Positions 46,100-57,279 of a stretch of 64,000 nucleotides of DNA are shown here, piece by piece. Source of the stretch: Amphimallon solstitiale (taxonomy: Eukaryota > Arthropoda > Insecta > Coleoptera > Scarabaeidae). The notes beneath the pieces are model-generated. The model did not search any database. It was not told the origin of the DNA and worked only from the letters and a program-made list of their open reading frames with translations. Location of the stretch: positions 12,122,571 through 12,186,570 of the forward strand of contig OY720675.1 in the NCBI GenBank assembly GCA_963170755.1. The letters are read 5' to 3'. The position numbers were made by a program, and so were the translations under genes. How positions within the stretch are numbered: the stretch's first letter is position 1; each line of letters opens with the position of its first letter.

Positions 46100-47840
46100 A
46101 GTCCTTAAAATTTGAACTAATGTAACCTGTAACCTGTTTTAGTGTTCATATATACTGGGGGACTCATTTCACATATTGTTATCTTGCTTCAATTTATTTC
46201 GTTTTGCTGTTTGAAATTTCCAGTAAACTTCGTTAATGATGTAATTCTGATTTGACGTTGAACACCCTTGAAACTTCCTTGCCTTCCTTACGGGTGAGAA
46301 TATACCATCAGGAAGCAGAACAGGTGGCGCCATTTTCTATACTCTTTCTAAGGAATATCCTCAAACCACCCCTTCATAGCGACGGGCATAGATGCGACGA
46401 GCTATGCTGCATTTTAGACCGACGACAGTGTATCGACCAGGGTGAGAATTGAGTAGGTTACACAGGTAAGTTATATATAGAAATCATGACACAAGTGTTT
46501 TAGTAACATAAAGCGATTGTTTAGAGAAGCGTCTCACTTGTCCCTGCATTCTATATACAGTGTTGTAGTTAAAATGAGAAAAAGAATTTTCATTCATTTT
46601 GGTACGTCAAGCACTCATGGAAGATGTACTTAAGTACAATATGATAAATTCTAAGCAAGGTTTTTTAACATGCAAGTTGTTTTTTGCAATTTAAAACAAG
46701 AGGTTTCTGCATATTTTCCAAATAAAATTCGAATCTGTTTTGACAATTACAGATAAATATTGAATTTCTTTTTGGAGAATTCCTTTCGAATGCTAAAACT
46801 CCATCACACATGAAAGGAAAACTTATTGAAATATAAAATGATTCCTAGAAACCGGATAATTTTTGGACGTGCATAATGCAAAATATCTCAAACTGGCAAA
46901 CGAAGCCTTTAAAATATTTGGTTCCCATATTTGATTTCATATTTTATGCTTAGTAATTAATTAATTTTGTATATTAAAACGTTTCATTTTAATTACGATG
47001 CAAAAGATAAAAATAAACCGCTAAGTAAATTGTTTGTTTTATTTTGAAAATTTCCCCCCCCCCCCACCACTGTTCCTCGTCTAAATTCACACGAAATTAT
47101 AAATGACAAGTCTCAAACAACCCTTGTTGTTTGAAATTTGTTTGTAATTTCCGTATCTTTTCAATTGAAACATAAAGTTCCGATAATATAAAATCTGCAA
47201 TTCTTGTCATCATTACCAATTCCAAAATGTTTACGACTATATCGAAAACCTAAAATTATATATCACTGTCTTTCTCCGATTGCTTTCCATTTCATAATCA
47301 TTCCCGCCCCCGAATCGCTATAAAGTTATAATAAATTGGATAATGATGGTGTTCACGTGTTTATTGTTATTTAATTTTAATTGTGCTCGGCGTCTTCGAA
47401 CTTACGCATGCCATCTGCTCTACCAACTGTTCTACTGTTTATGTATGGATCTGTGGATGTGTAGATCTTGTCTAGGAAAGATGAAAGTCATCACAGATGG
47501 TCACAAAAGAAAAAAACGACACAAACGAACATAAAACGTCTGCACAGTAAGTGATAGTACTGATTGTTTTGCATTAAACCGAAGCACGTTCATTGTTCTG
47601 TTTCGAAAGCGATTTTGCACTTAGAATTTTTAAAATGTTACAAAAGAAACGGACGGTTTCACTTTCTCAATTAGTAGGTATGTAAAACAATGTGTTTTTC
47701 GTAATATTGAATAATAGAATCTTTTGTACGTTTTTACTTATATTTTATGTTAACGTAGATGTAATGTAAGGTGAATTCGATTTGCAGCGGTTGCGTTTGG
47801 TGCGGTCTCGTTTGGGCCCTTCTTACTGTGACCGTGGTTT
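46100..47840. other. No recognisable gene
   Basis: It includes a GC-richer patch at 46255-46460 ending in GGTTACACAGG, which may be a MITE or LTR fragment, and C-runs near 47056. The 63-codon frame at 47343-47534 is unsupported. Confidence 0.35.
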
Positions 47841-47841
47841 T

Positions 47842-49030
47842 ACTTTCTTAAAATTATGATGAACATTTTCGACCTCGAAATTTTTGCAAATGTCGATGTT
47901 TTGAAGCAAGGTCGTAGCCAGGTTTTCGGTTAGGTGGGGCAAGGCCTTGACATAATAATATTAGGGATCGAAGTAAATACATATATGGTCGCATGTACTT
48001 ATTTTCAACTAGAAACTACGAATTTATAATAAATATGTTAGGTTCGCACGTGAATGTATGATTAACGATATTCGTTTTTATTTCTGTTTTTTGGATTTTC
48101 AGGGGGGGGGGGAAGTGCCCCCCACCTGCCCCCCTCTGGCTACGCTCTTGTGATTTGAAGTCCTCTGATACCAAAAAAGTGGTTTTTGCAAACATATCTG
48201 TGTATACCTATCCACTCTGTCTGTCTGTGACCACAATAGCGGCTAAACGTCTACAAGTTGTACCAAAACCAAACTTTATAAGTACAATCTACCTCTTGAG
48301 ATCCGATAAGATTTTCAATAAAGTCGGTGCACAGGAAAATAGTAGTTTATGTCAGTAAAAAAAAACAAAATTTATTAATATCTCAACTACTCAGTTTAGA
48401 CAGAATACAAATGTATTAAAACGTGAATTTTAGATAGATTTTATAAAAAAAACTTTTTCGAAATTCCCACCGGAAGTAGGTCTTTTTGTATTATTGACAA
48501 ACGGTTTTTTACAAATATCTCGCAAATTATGCATTCCATACAGATTTATTATAAGAGTGAAAGTATTTAGAGCTAGATTTGAAACAATCTTTATGTAAGA
48601 GAAATTTTAAAATTTGGACCCGAAGTAATACTCTTACTCTTATCAAATAGCAGTTTTTCCAAAAATCTCGCAAATTTTGCATTATATACAGATTTAGTAA
48701 GACCCAAAAATATTTAGAGTTCGAGTTGGAACAGTTTTTATATATAAAAAAATTCAAAATTCAGACCGGAAGTAACACTTTCACCGAATAGCAGTTTTGG
48801 CAACTATTTCTCAATTATTTTCTATATTTATTAAAAGAATAAAACTACTTTAAGCTGAATTTGGTATAACTTCTGTATGAAAAAAATTCAAAATTCGGAC
48901 CGGATGCACCACTTTTACTCAGAGGTTTATTTTATTAAGGAATACAGAATTTAAGGTTTAAGTAACTGGCAACAACTTCTGTATACATATTTCGGAACGC
49001 ACATACGAAAGTCGTGTAGTGCCCACACCT
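47842..49030 (-). repeat. Family A element, copy 6, split by a hAT MITE
   Basis: The terminal segments and TACTTCCGGT-type units run on the minus strand, ending with the inverse of GTGTGGGCACTACACGACTT at about 49030. The unit spacing is again close to 148 bp. A 246-bp element interrupts it at 47907-48152. Confidence 0.75.
47907..48152. mobile_element. 246-bp hAT-type MITE
   Basis: The ends CAAGGTCGTAGCCAG and CTGGCTACGCTCTTG are inverted repeats (13 of 15), and the family A sequence on both sides carries an 8-bp duplication (TTTTGAAG 47899-47906 and ATTTGAAG 48153-48160). Other family A copies show the uninterrupted site, which proves the insertion. The CGTAGCCAG end is common among hAT MITEs. 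A G-run lies at 48102-48112. Confidence 0.85.
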
Positions 49031-49094
49031 CATTTTTTTTCAGATATCAGTACTATAAAATTCAATTGACTCAAACCGTTTTGGTTGCATGTGT

Positions 49095-50172
49095 GAAGTT
49101 AGCCCCCTTTTTTCGAAAATCGAAAATCTGACTATTGTTCCAGGTTGTTCTAGGTTTGTTCTAAATTGTTCCAAAGTATTTAAAAAAAAAAACGTCATAA
49201 TTGGCCGAGATAATTGAAAAAACGACTTTTTACCCAGCCCCGTTTTTCGAAAATTAAATACTAAAGGCTGTTCCAGGTTGTTCTAGGTTCCAAAGAATCT
49301 CGAAAAAAAATTCAAAATTGAGCGAGATAATCGGGAAAAACGAGTTTTCGCCAGTTCCCCCGTTTCTTGAAAATTGTTATTTTGAAGATTGTTCTGGGTT
49401 GTTCTAGGTTTGTTCTAAACATTGTTCTAATACGTCATAACCGTATCTCTTATATATGAAAAGCTATTGCTAAAAAACCATATCCAAAAGTGAGAACATA
49501 GCCTCCTTTTTCGAAAATCTAAATTCTGACGGTTGTTCCTTGTTGTTCTAAATTGTTCCAAAGTATTTCAAAGAAAAAATCATAATTGGCCGAGATAATA
49601 GAAAAAAAGAACGATATTCCCACAGCCCCTCTTTTTGCGAAAATTGAAATTCGGTTCTAAACATTATTCCAATACGACAAAACCGTATGTCGTGTATATC
49701 AAAAGATATTGGGGAAAAAACTAAATCCAAACGTGAAAAGTTAGCTCCCCTTTTCTCGAAAATCTAAATTCTGACCGTTGTTTCAAGTTGTTTTAGGTTT
49801 GTTCTAAATTGTTCCAAAGTATTTTAAAGAAAAAGTCATAATTGGCCGAGGTAATATAGGAAGAGATTATTTTCTCACAGCCCTCCTTTTTGCGAAAGAT
49901 TAAATTCTGAGCGTTGTTCCAGGTTGTTCTAGATTTGTTCTAAACATTATTCCAATACATCAAAACCATATCGCTTATATATCAAAAGATATTGGGAAAA
50001 AATTTAAATCCAAAAGTGAGAAGTTAGGCCCACTTTTCTCGAAAATTTAAATTTTGATAATTGTTCTAGGTTTGTTCTAAATTATTCCAAAGTATTTTAC
50101 AGAAAAAATCGAAATTAGCCACGATAATAGGATAAAACGATTGTACAATGGGCGAAATGACTTGCCTCTATT
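49095..50172 (-). repeat. Family B repeat, copy 2
   Basis: At least seven blocks of GTTGTTCTAGGTTTGTTCTA type, each followed by GTTCCAAAGTATTT and preceded by CCCCTTTTTCGAAAATC, lie 115-250 bp apart. The outer end TGGGCGAAATGACTTGC matches copy 1. It starts about 60 bp beyond the 5' end of family A copy 6. Confidence 0.75.
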
Positions 50173-50289
50173 CAGTCGACTAAACTCAATATGCCACATT
50201 TTTGGGGTCGCCAAAGTTTAAGAGACAGCAATCGCATATATCATAAATATTCAATAATAATTTTAAAAAATATTCTATATGAAATAATA

Positions 50290-51521
50290 CTCGACTGGAA
50301 AGGGAGATAAGCGGTCGTCTAGGCCGACCAGTGATGTGCCGAGTGCTATTTTCCAAGAAGGTCTGGGGTAGGGTGGACTGCACCACCAGAAGTGATAATT
50401 AAATTGAACGTATTTTTTGCCTGAAATTTCTATTTTTATGATTTTCTAACAATATAAACTATCTCGAAATAGTTTTCTTCACTTTAGTTGTGTTAAAGGT
50501 TACCGTGTCCGTCAGTTATTGCAGATCTGTTAGTTGGTTTAGACAATTATCTGTGCTGTGAAACGGTGTTGGTGTTTTATTAATTACTGAAATTAATTGA
50601 TTTCATGATGAGTGCGAACAAAATTAAAAATAAACCGAGTGACGCTACTTACAAAAAACGTGCTTATGAGAAGCAGCAAAGTGAGGAAGCTGTTTTAAAA
50701 AACAATCCCAGAATTGAAAGCTTTTTTAACTCCACAAGTGCAAGTCCAGGTTCAGGAAGCGTAGATTTAAGTAACAATATTTTACTACGCACTACAAATA
50801 GCGACACTTCGACTAGTGATGGTAAATTAACAAAATGTTTTACTTTAAACATTAATACAGTGTTACGATTTTGTTAGGTAAAAATATGATCACAAATTGT
50901 GAAAATGAAAAGTCGTTAACGAATAAGGATATACGTTTATCTTTGCCTAAATCACCCTCAACATCGGCATCGTCAGTTGCTTCTGATTATAGTGATCCTG
51001 CAAAGTGGGAAATAAACGAAGACACTATAGAAGACCATGTTTGTGATGAAGTATTTCCGAACATTGAAATTGCTTTTAGAATATATTTATGTATGGCTAC
51101 AACAAACTGCTCCGGAGAGCGTTCATTTTCAGTACCCAAAAGGGTAAAAAATTATCTTAGGTCCTCTCTTCACCAAGAGAAATTAAATGCATTGTCTCTT
51201 ATGTGCATTGAATCAGAAATAACCGATCTATAGATTTTCAAAATTGTATAGATAAATTTGCAAAATTCAAATCACGTACAAAAATGATAGCATAAATTAA
51301 GTTATAAAGTTATACCTCTAAATTTTATGTTACAAGTGACAAGTTAAAAAATGTTTGTTAATTTATTGTCAATTTTATAAGTATTTAATAAATCTGTAAA
51401 ATAAAAATTGTAATAGAGGTTATTTTGACATTGGCTTATGGCTTTTATTCTTCTAATGAAATATCAAAGGGCGCCAATTTTAGATGGGCTTCAAGGCGCC
51501 CAGTAGGTTAATTCGGCCCTG
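50290..51521 (+). mobile_element. Internally deleted hAT element
   Basis: The right end (GGTTAATTCGGCCCTG, stop at 51521) looks like a hAT terminus; the left border was not fixed, with 50328 (CAGTGATGTGCCG) one possibility. The body holds only the two ends of a transposase gene, so most of the catalytic core has been deleted. Confidence 0.55.
50605..51233 (+). pseudogene. hAT transposase N- and C-termini fused by deletion
   Basis: The first part (from MMSANKIKNKPSDATYKKRA, a lysine-rich start with NPRIESFFNS) resembles the N-terminus of ZMYM/hAT proteins. After a stop at 50877 and a frame change comes a Ser-rich segment. The C-terminal dimerisation region follows: EVFPNIEIAFRIYLCMATTN, CSGERSFSVPKRVKNYLRSS and QEKLNALSLMCIESEITDL, then stop. 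The catalytic Asp residues are gone. In intact relatives 400 or more residues separate these parts. Confidence 0.75.
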
Positions 51522-51529
51522 TATATCAT

Positions 51530-52210
51530 CCATCCAGTATGTATGAATGTATCTGCTTATTTTCTTGCAACCTTACACACATGAAATTGTCCCAAAAGGG
51601 CATTGGAATTGCAGATATGTTTCCTGCATTTTTTAAAAAAATAATGATTCACTAATTTGAAATTGTTTTTATTGTTTTGATTAGAAAATAAACTCTTATA
51701 AAATGTATTGAAATATAAGTAACTTAGAGGAAAACTAGAAGACATTTTTAAAATATTGTTCGCTTGGTATTAACATGTATTAACAAGACAGTTTGATTAA
51801 CGAACTATATATCTGCACATGCATTTTTATTCAACTTATTTTATTATTTTAATTTTTTTTTTGTTTATTATTCACTGTAATATCTAAATAAAACAAATTT
51901 AATAATACTTAGCATTGTTTTTTTAAAAAAGCGCGATTGAGGATGTGCTGCCATCTGTGTATCAGTTGAAATATACTCATATATCGATTTCTTCTTTTAA
52001 TAGTTACCTTTCCTAATTCCCGAAGAGAAATTTTAAATTCATTTGCATATTTTAACACTTTAGTGGCAACGCAGTCATCAATTTACTTATTTGTATTAAG
52101 AAAAGAGATTGTTTTTTCAAATAATAATATTTTTATTTAATAATAATTATGTATCAGTACATTTAATAGTATTTAGATAATAAATTAGCGGGAAATTATT
52201 ATGCAACTTA
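51530..52210. other. Intron-like AT-rich stretch
   Basis: It lies downstream of the donor of the 52212-52305 exon on the minus strand. No repeat or exon was recognised. Confidence 0.4.
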
Positions 52211-52211
52211 C

Positions 52212-52305
52212 TTTTCCCGAACCTCTCGTGTTCGCCGATAGCAGCGCTCCTAGTGCATGTTCTCTGTATTCTTTATCCAAATGGTCGTATTGCGCCTGGA
52301 TACGT
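52212..52305 (-). CDS. Host coding exon (coiled coil), 94 nt
   Basis: The minus-strand exon has an acceptor TTGGTTGCAG and donor GTAAGT. It completes a split Ala codon from the exon at 57145-57278 and then reads RIQAQYDHLDKEYREHALGA and LLSANTRGSGK, leaving in phase 0. Exact phase agreement, strong splice signals and a long heptad-like charged pattern support a real internal exon. It is separated from its partner by a ~4.8-kb intron full of mariner relics. The protein family was not identified. Confidence 0.8.
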
Positions 52306-52309
52306 CTGC

Positions 52310-53945
52310 AACCAACAATACAACAGTGTAATGTATACAGCTATAAATGCGGCTGGAAAATCCCCGTTACAAGCATGCTTGTCGGTAGTGTTGGTATTAT
52401 TATAAGAGACAAACATTAAAAACATTATTTTTCCATTAAATTATCTTTAATAATTATGTGAAAGATTAAATATATTTTTAATGGAAATATTTAGTATCGT
52501 TTTTTTGAATTTATTTAGTTTATATACATTGGTACTTATAATGTTTTTCCCAATATTTTTTCTGATTTTCAATTAAATTGCTATTTTGTTACGGAATTAT
52601 GAGAGTTAGAAAAAAACTTGAAATGATGTTCTTATGCATCTGTTTTGATTTAATTAATTAAAATTTGGTTAACTGCCAAAGTTTATAAAGTGGTAAATTA
52701 AAAATGAATTGTGGAATTCCAGTCTGCAAAAAAAAAACGTTTGATATATTTCTATGCATTCTAGAAAACGATGCTACAATTTATTTTAACTGAACAATAT
52801 TTAATCTTATTCTTTATAGTTAAAAATTACGTATTTTCAAATTACAGGTGGCCTCATTTTATATAAATAATTTTTGTTTTGATACAGCCTTGATAAGTTA
52901 AGGGTCCTATATAGTGGATCGAAAATGTAATATTGGTTGCATAGCACATAATTTAATAAGCCAAAGATGTCCGAGTACTTATTACACATAGGGAATATAT
53001 AGTAAATATTTGAAATAATAACTAATATCTAAGAGAATAAAAATTCATTTATGACCAAATATTTACACATTTGTAACCGCGGGAAAGATTTTTACTAGAA
53101 TAACAATTCATTGTAATGTGGGTTGCCTAATTTTATTTTATTTTATATTCATTCAAAACAAAGTAAAGAATAGTTGAACGAAAAATAAGTGCAGAGCAAT
53201 TATTATTCAATTTATAACGTGAACCCAAGCAAACAAATCTCCTCCGAAGGATTTTTGAGAAAACTCGTTTTTAATATTTTGACATATTAATTAATTTTCT
53301 TTAATCGGATATTTTTTTTTCTAAATTTGATTCTTCAGCGGGGTAGATTACTAAATTCTTCATAAGTTGACGTTGAAAGGTGTTCTCCAAATTTAAAATC
53401 AACAAAAATATCTTGCTCTAAAATCTGCTATTTTTCCATTGTTGACAGATCCACTAATGACTATTCATCCAGATCCACTAATGACTATTCATAATAATAA
53501 AAAGTTGTAAACATCCCGAAAAATGTAAGGAATATGCATATTTGCTGAATGAAATTGACGGAGAGTTAAATTTTCCAGCATATGGTTTAAAAATTCATAT
53601 ATTGCCATAGTAAGTTTTATTTGACTGAAAATGATCATGAGTGAAACAACAGTGGCATATGTCTTGCGTTATTTCAAAATATTAAAATGTTTCCCAAAAT
53701 GCAATGGTTATATGAGAAAGGAAACAAGAATTTTTAAATATCGCGTGTTGTATAACTACGATTGGAATAATTATGTTTTTGTTGTGTTCTGGTGTTTTTG
53801 TTCTGTTGTTTCTATCGTAAGCTGACATTTATAAGCATACTGGATATTTAGTTTATACTTTGTAATCACGAAGGTTACACTTGTTTAAGTGTGCTCGACG
53901 AATTTTTACTTACAAAATGCAATAAAGTGCAGCAACGCATTAAAA
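52310..53945. other. Intron-like stretch, no feature
   Basis: AT-rich DNA inside the inferred intron between 52305 and 57145. The 64-codon plus frame at 53631-53825 is unsupported. Confidence 0.4.
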
Positions 53946-53949
53946 ATGT

Positions 53950-54815
53950 TGATTGCTACGAGTAGTAAAAGCTTTCAAAAAGGGTCGTGAAGATGTTGAA
54001 GATGACGACTGTCCTGTATGCTTCAGTATATTAACAACTGACGATAAAGTCCAACGAGATTATGGACAATCACTGACTCGCTATCGAAAAGTTACTGATG
54101 ATATAGACATATCATTTGGCTCTTGTGTCAAGCAATTTTTCGGATGTTCTGAACATGAAACGTGTGGCAGCTAAGATGAAATTGTTGAATTTCGAGCAAA
54201 AGCAACGACTAGTGAACATTGCTCAGGAGTTGCTGAATGAAGTCAACACCGATCCAGAACTTTTCAAACGACGCATAACTGGTGACGAAAATAAGTACTT
54301 ATGTAGTTATGTCTTCGAAACCAATGCCCAATCGTTTGAAGGGAAGCTGTCTGAAGAGACAGAACCTAAAAAATTCGAATCTAAAGGTTTTTCTCAGTGC
54401 TTTCTTATATTTCAATAGCGTAGTGGACTATCATTTTCAATAAGGAATACTACCAGGAAGGTAATGCTTCATATGCATGAAGCAATCAGATGCAAATGCC
54501 TAGAATTGTGGTAAAGCTACTCTTGGAAATTATACTTCGATAATTCCCCAGCCCTCACTGCTTGTTCGTGAGTTTTTGGCCAAAAAACAACACCATTGCG
54601 ATGCCTCTGCTGCCGTATTAGCCGGGCTGGGTCTCTGTGATATCTTAACATTCCCGAGGCTGCAGAGAACAACGAAATGATGACGTTTGGCCTACATTTA
54701 ATAATAGGTAAATACTGAATCGCTGAACGAACTGAAAGCCATACCGACAAATGAGTTCTAGAATTATATCTGAGGGGGATTATTTTGAAGGGGACAAAAT
54801 TAATATCGATGAATA
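53950..54815 (+). pseudogene. Mariner transposase relic, heavily decayed
   Basis: Plus-strand fragments in two or three frames follow a mariner protein. They are a DDCPVC/ISFGSC N-terminal part, KMKLLNFEQKQRLVNIAQEL, then NEVNTDPELFKRRITGDENK, where the Trp after GDE is lost. Later come LLVREFLAKNNTIAMPLLPY and the typical end GDYFEGDKINIDE. It is shifted many times and terminal repeats are no longer visible, so it is one of the oldest elements here. Confidence 0.75.
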
Positions 54816-54819
54816 ATTA

Positions 54820-55075
54820 GAGATATTTGAGAAATATTTAGAGAAAAAACACTTGAAAGGGCAAGATATATGGAAAATAGAAGACTTAGGCGTGTCAGTG
54901 AAGAAGAAAATTACCCAGAGTAGTGCAAAAAGAAAGAAATGAAGGAAATGTATTGTATTTTATCTACAATAAATTGTTAATAAATGGAAAAATCTATAAC
55001 GAACAGAATTTAAAACAAGAATTGAAACAGAAAAGAATGGAAAAAGATAGGCCGAAACATAGAAATGAAAATATA
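54820..55075 (+). pseudogene. Possible LINE open-frame fragment
   Basis: Lys/Glu-rich segments KYLEKKHLKGQDIWKIEDLG, VQKERNEGNVLYFIYNKLL and INGKIYNEQNLKQEL are open with one frame change. The pattern recalls the region before the endonuclease in RTE-like LINEs, but it is short. The element at 55078 interrupts whatever continues on its other side (about 56345-56850, similarly Lys-rich). Confidence 0.3.
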
Positions 55076-55077
55076 TA

Positions 55078-56341
55078 CAGTACGTTCGTAAATGCTTAAG
55101 ATGAAATTCAAATTAACCGCCCAAAATTTGAAATTTAAGTTGGTAAAAAAATAAATTGCCCTATCTGTATGTCGTATGGCTTATGTCTATTGTGTTCATT
55201 TTCTGTTAAACTTTATATTTTGATTTTTTATTCGTTATTCCTGTTTCTTCTTGTCGTAATTTGAGAATCTGTAGAGGTGTAATTTAATGTAATTCAACAA
55301 GGTAATATAATAAGGTAAATGTATACATCATGTTTCAATAACACTATACGTTTACTTTTCAGTTTTTAAATGGTGTTTACTTCAGAGGAAGATCCTTCAT
55401 TTTAATGGCCCACTATCGCAGTGGAACTCAAAATTCAGATGGATCTTGGGCATACAACTTGGAGTCGTATTCATCAATTTAGACAGCAGTTTCCCGATGT
55501 AGATTTTAATCGTCATAATTTTGTGAATCATAAAAGCACTATTATTAAGCGATTTCAAGAACAAAACTTTGTAAGTGGAAGACTTCTGGAAGACTAGAAG
55601 AATTAACACAACCAGTAATGGATGATATTGGGCAACGTATGACAATTAGTCCAAAAAATTCATTAAGAAAACTATCAGCTGAGACAGGTATAAGCATTTA
55701 CTTTAATATGTTTATTTATTGTAATTGTGGCTTGCCACTGTCCATAAAGTTGTTAAGAGGAAACTCCACTTCCATCCTTATAAAATAAGTGGTGTGCAAC
55801 AATTATTGTTGTTCACGATGATGAATTAAATAATGGTTACTTCCAACAAGATAATGCACCAGCACATACAGCAAGAGGGACAATAACATTTCTTCAGGAA
55901 TTTTATAATAATAGGCTCATTAGTCAAGGCTTATGGCCTCCGAGATCCCCTGATCTTACACCGCTTGATTATTATTTGTTTGGTCGACTAAAAAATAGTG
56001 TTTTTGAAAACAGACTCCATAATTTGGAAGAACTTCAAGAGGCAATTAGACATGAAATCCAACAAATTACGGTAGAAGAACTACAAAGAGTGTGAAAATA
56101 TGAAAAGAAGAATTAACATATGCATAGAAAAAATGGGACAACACTTTCAACGTTTAATGTGAATGTTCTATTTTTTATTGTGAATATTCTAATTATTATA
56201 CTTGTGTTACTATCTCATTTTTAATAGACTTCTTATGTAGTTTATCCGCTTTTTATTCATATTTAGGTTTTTTTTTGGAAGATACCAATCTGTATATTTG
56301 GTTGCCTATGGTTCTCATCTCAATCATTTACGAACGGAGTA
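55078..56341 (+). mobile_element. IS630/mariner-type element with long-spaced DDD
   Basis: The inverted ends CAGTACGTTCGTAAATG and complement (56325-56341) are imperfect, flanked by TA. At 1,264 bp it is full length. The plus-strand transposase is decayed. Confidence 0.65.
55371..56160 (+). pseudogene. IS630/mariner-type transposase remnant, ~DD38D
   Basis: It starts MVFTSEED at 55371 (a DUF4817-like start), with QQFPDVDFNRHNFVNHKSTI and DIGQRMTISPKNSLRKLSAE. Much of the first catalytic half has been deleted after KLHFHPYK. The second and third Asp are in NGYFQQDNAPAHTARG and PPRSPDLTPLDYYLFG, about 38 residues apart, followed by EELQEAIRHEIQQITVEELQ. Stops occur after VEELQRV and earlier. 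It is distinct from both the DD34D and the DD41D copies in this window. Confidence 0.7.
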
Positions 56342-56344
56342 TAG

Positions 56345-57140
56345 TAAAGTATATAATATAGTCGACGATTATTAGATGAAGACGAAGATAAATAGAGATA
56401 TTATCTCAACTGCAACAAAATACTTTCTATGAGTCAAAATATTAGTAAAAAACTATACGAACAAATGTGGTGATAACGATATTGGCAATGCATCAGAAAA
56501 CGAGAAAAGTAAAAATTTATACAAACATGACAGACAAAACAATAAAAACTGAGGAAATATATTAGAAAATAAGGCATGTAAAATGACGGCGGAATTAATA
56601 CCAAGAAGATGAGTTACATGAAGTGTCAATTCGTCTACGGAAACTTGTTCCGATATGAAGACGTTGAACAAAATAAGAGAGCAAAAACAAGAGTTGTATG
56701 AATAGTGAAAAGAAAATGAAAAAGTAAATTACAGTAATGTTACTGGAATTTCTGGAAAGCATAAAACGGACAACAGAAATTATTGTGTATGAACCAGATA
56801 AAAAAGAAACAGTGGGGATAAAGGTAAATTATGGAGACAGCTGAACCTTATAATTAAAATCCCCCGAGGCACAGTAATAATTAGGTTCAAATAGCACACT
56901 GAATTTAAAACAAAGAGTGAGAAATCACTTTTTTTAATTACTTATTTAATAAATCATTTCTATTGTTCAAAATTTGTTTAAAATTATATAATTATATATT
57001 AACTTCTAATAGCCGCCTTACGTGATATACCCTGTATAAGACAGTATCGCTTGAGAATGACAATCTCGCTCATATATTGGGTGTTACTTGTTTGCAAAAT
57101 GGGTTCTTGTATTATTTAACAGTCCTTGTATAAATATCAC
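56345..57140. other. Intron-like stretch with Lys-rich relic
   Basis: Lys/Glu-rich broken frames at 56400-56830 may continue the LINE-like fragment at 54820-55075. A solitary mariner-like end (ACCCTGTATAAGACAG) lies near 57028. No complete element. Confidence 0.35.
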
Positions 57141-57144
57141 TTAC

Positions 57145-57278
57145 GCTATGGCGATTAAAAGCTCTTGTTTCTGATGCTCCTTCGCTTTTATCGAACCGCC
57201 TTCTTCGAGAGCAACCTGAAGTTCTTTCTGTAGGACCGCCAATTTTCTTCGTTCAGCTTCGAGCAGTAAACTGGTTAC
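57145..57278 (-). CDS. Host coding exon (coiled coil), 134 nt
   Basis: The minus-strand exon has an acceptor TTCCTTGCAG and donor GTAAGTG. It reads VTSLLLEAERRKLAVLQKEL, QVALEEGGSIKAKEHQKQEL and LIAI, then leaves two bases (GC) of an Ala codon that the exon at 52212-52305 completes. The heptad pattern and charged content indicate a coiled coil. Upstream exons must lie beyond 57278; none was recognised before the window edge. Whether this gene also includes 31270-32634 is unknown. Confidence 0.82.
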
Positions 57279-57279
57279 C

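Noticed and set aside
53631..53825. 64-codon plus frame
   Set aside because: No motif, no splice or promoter context, and composition equal to the surrounding AT-rich DNA.
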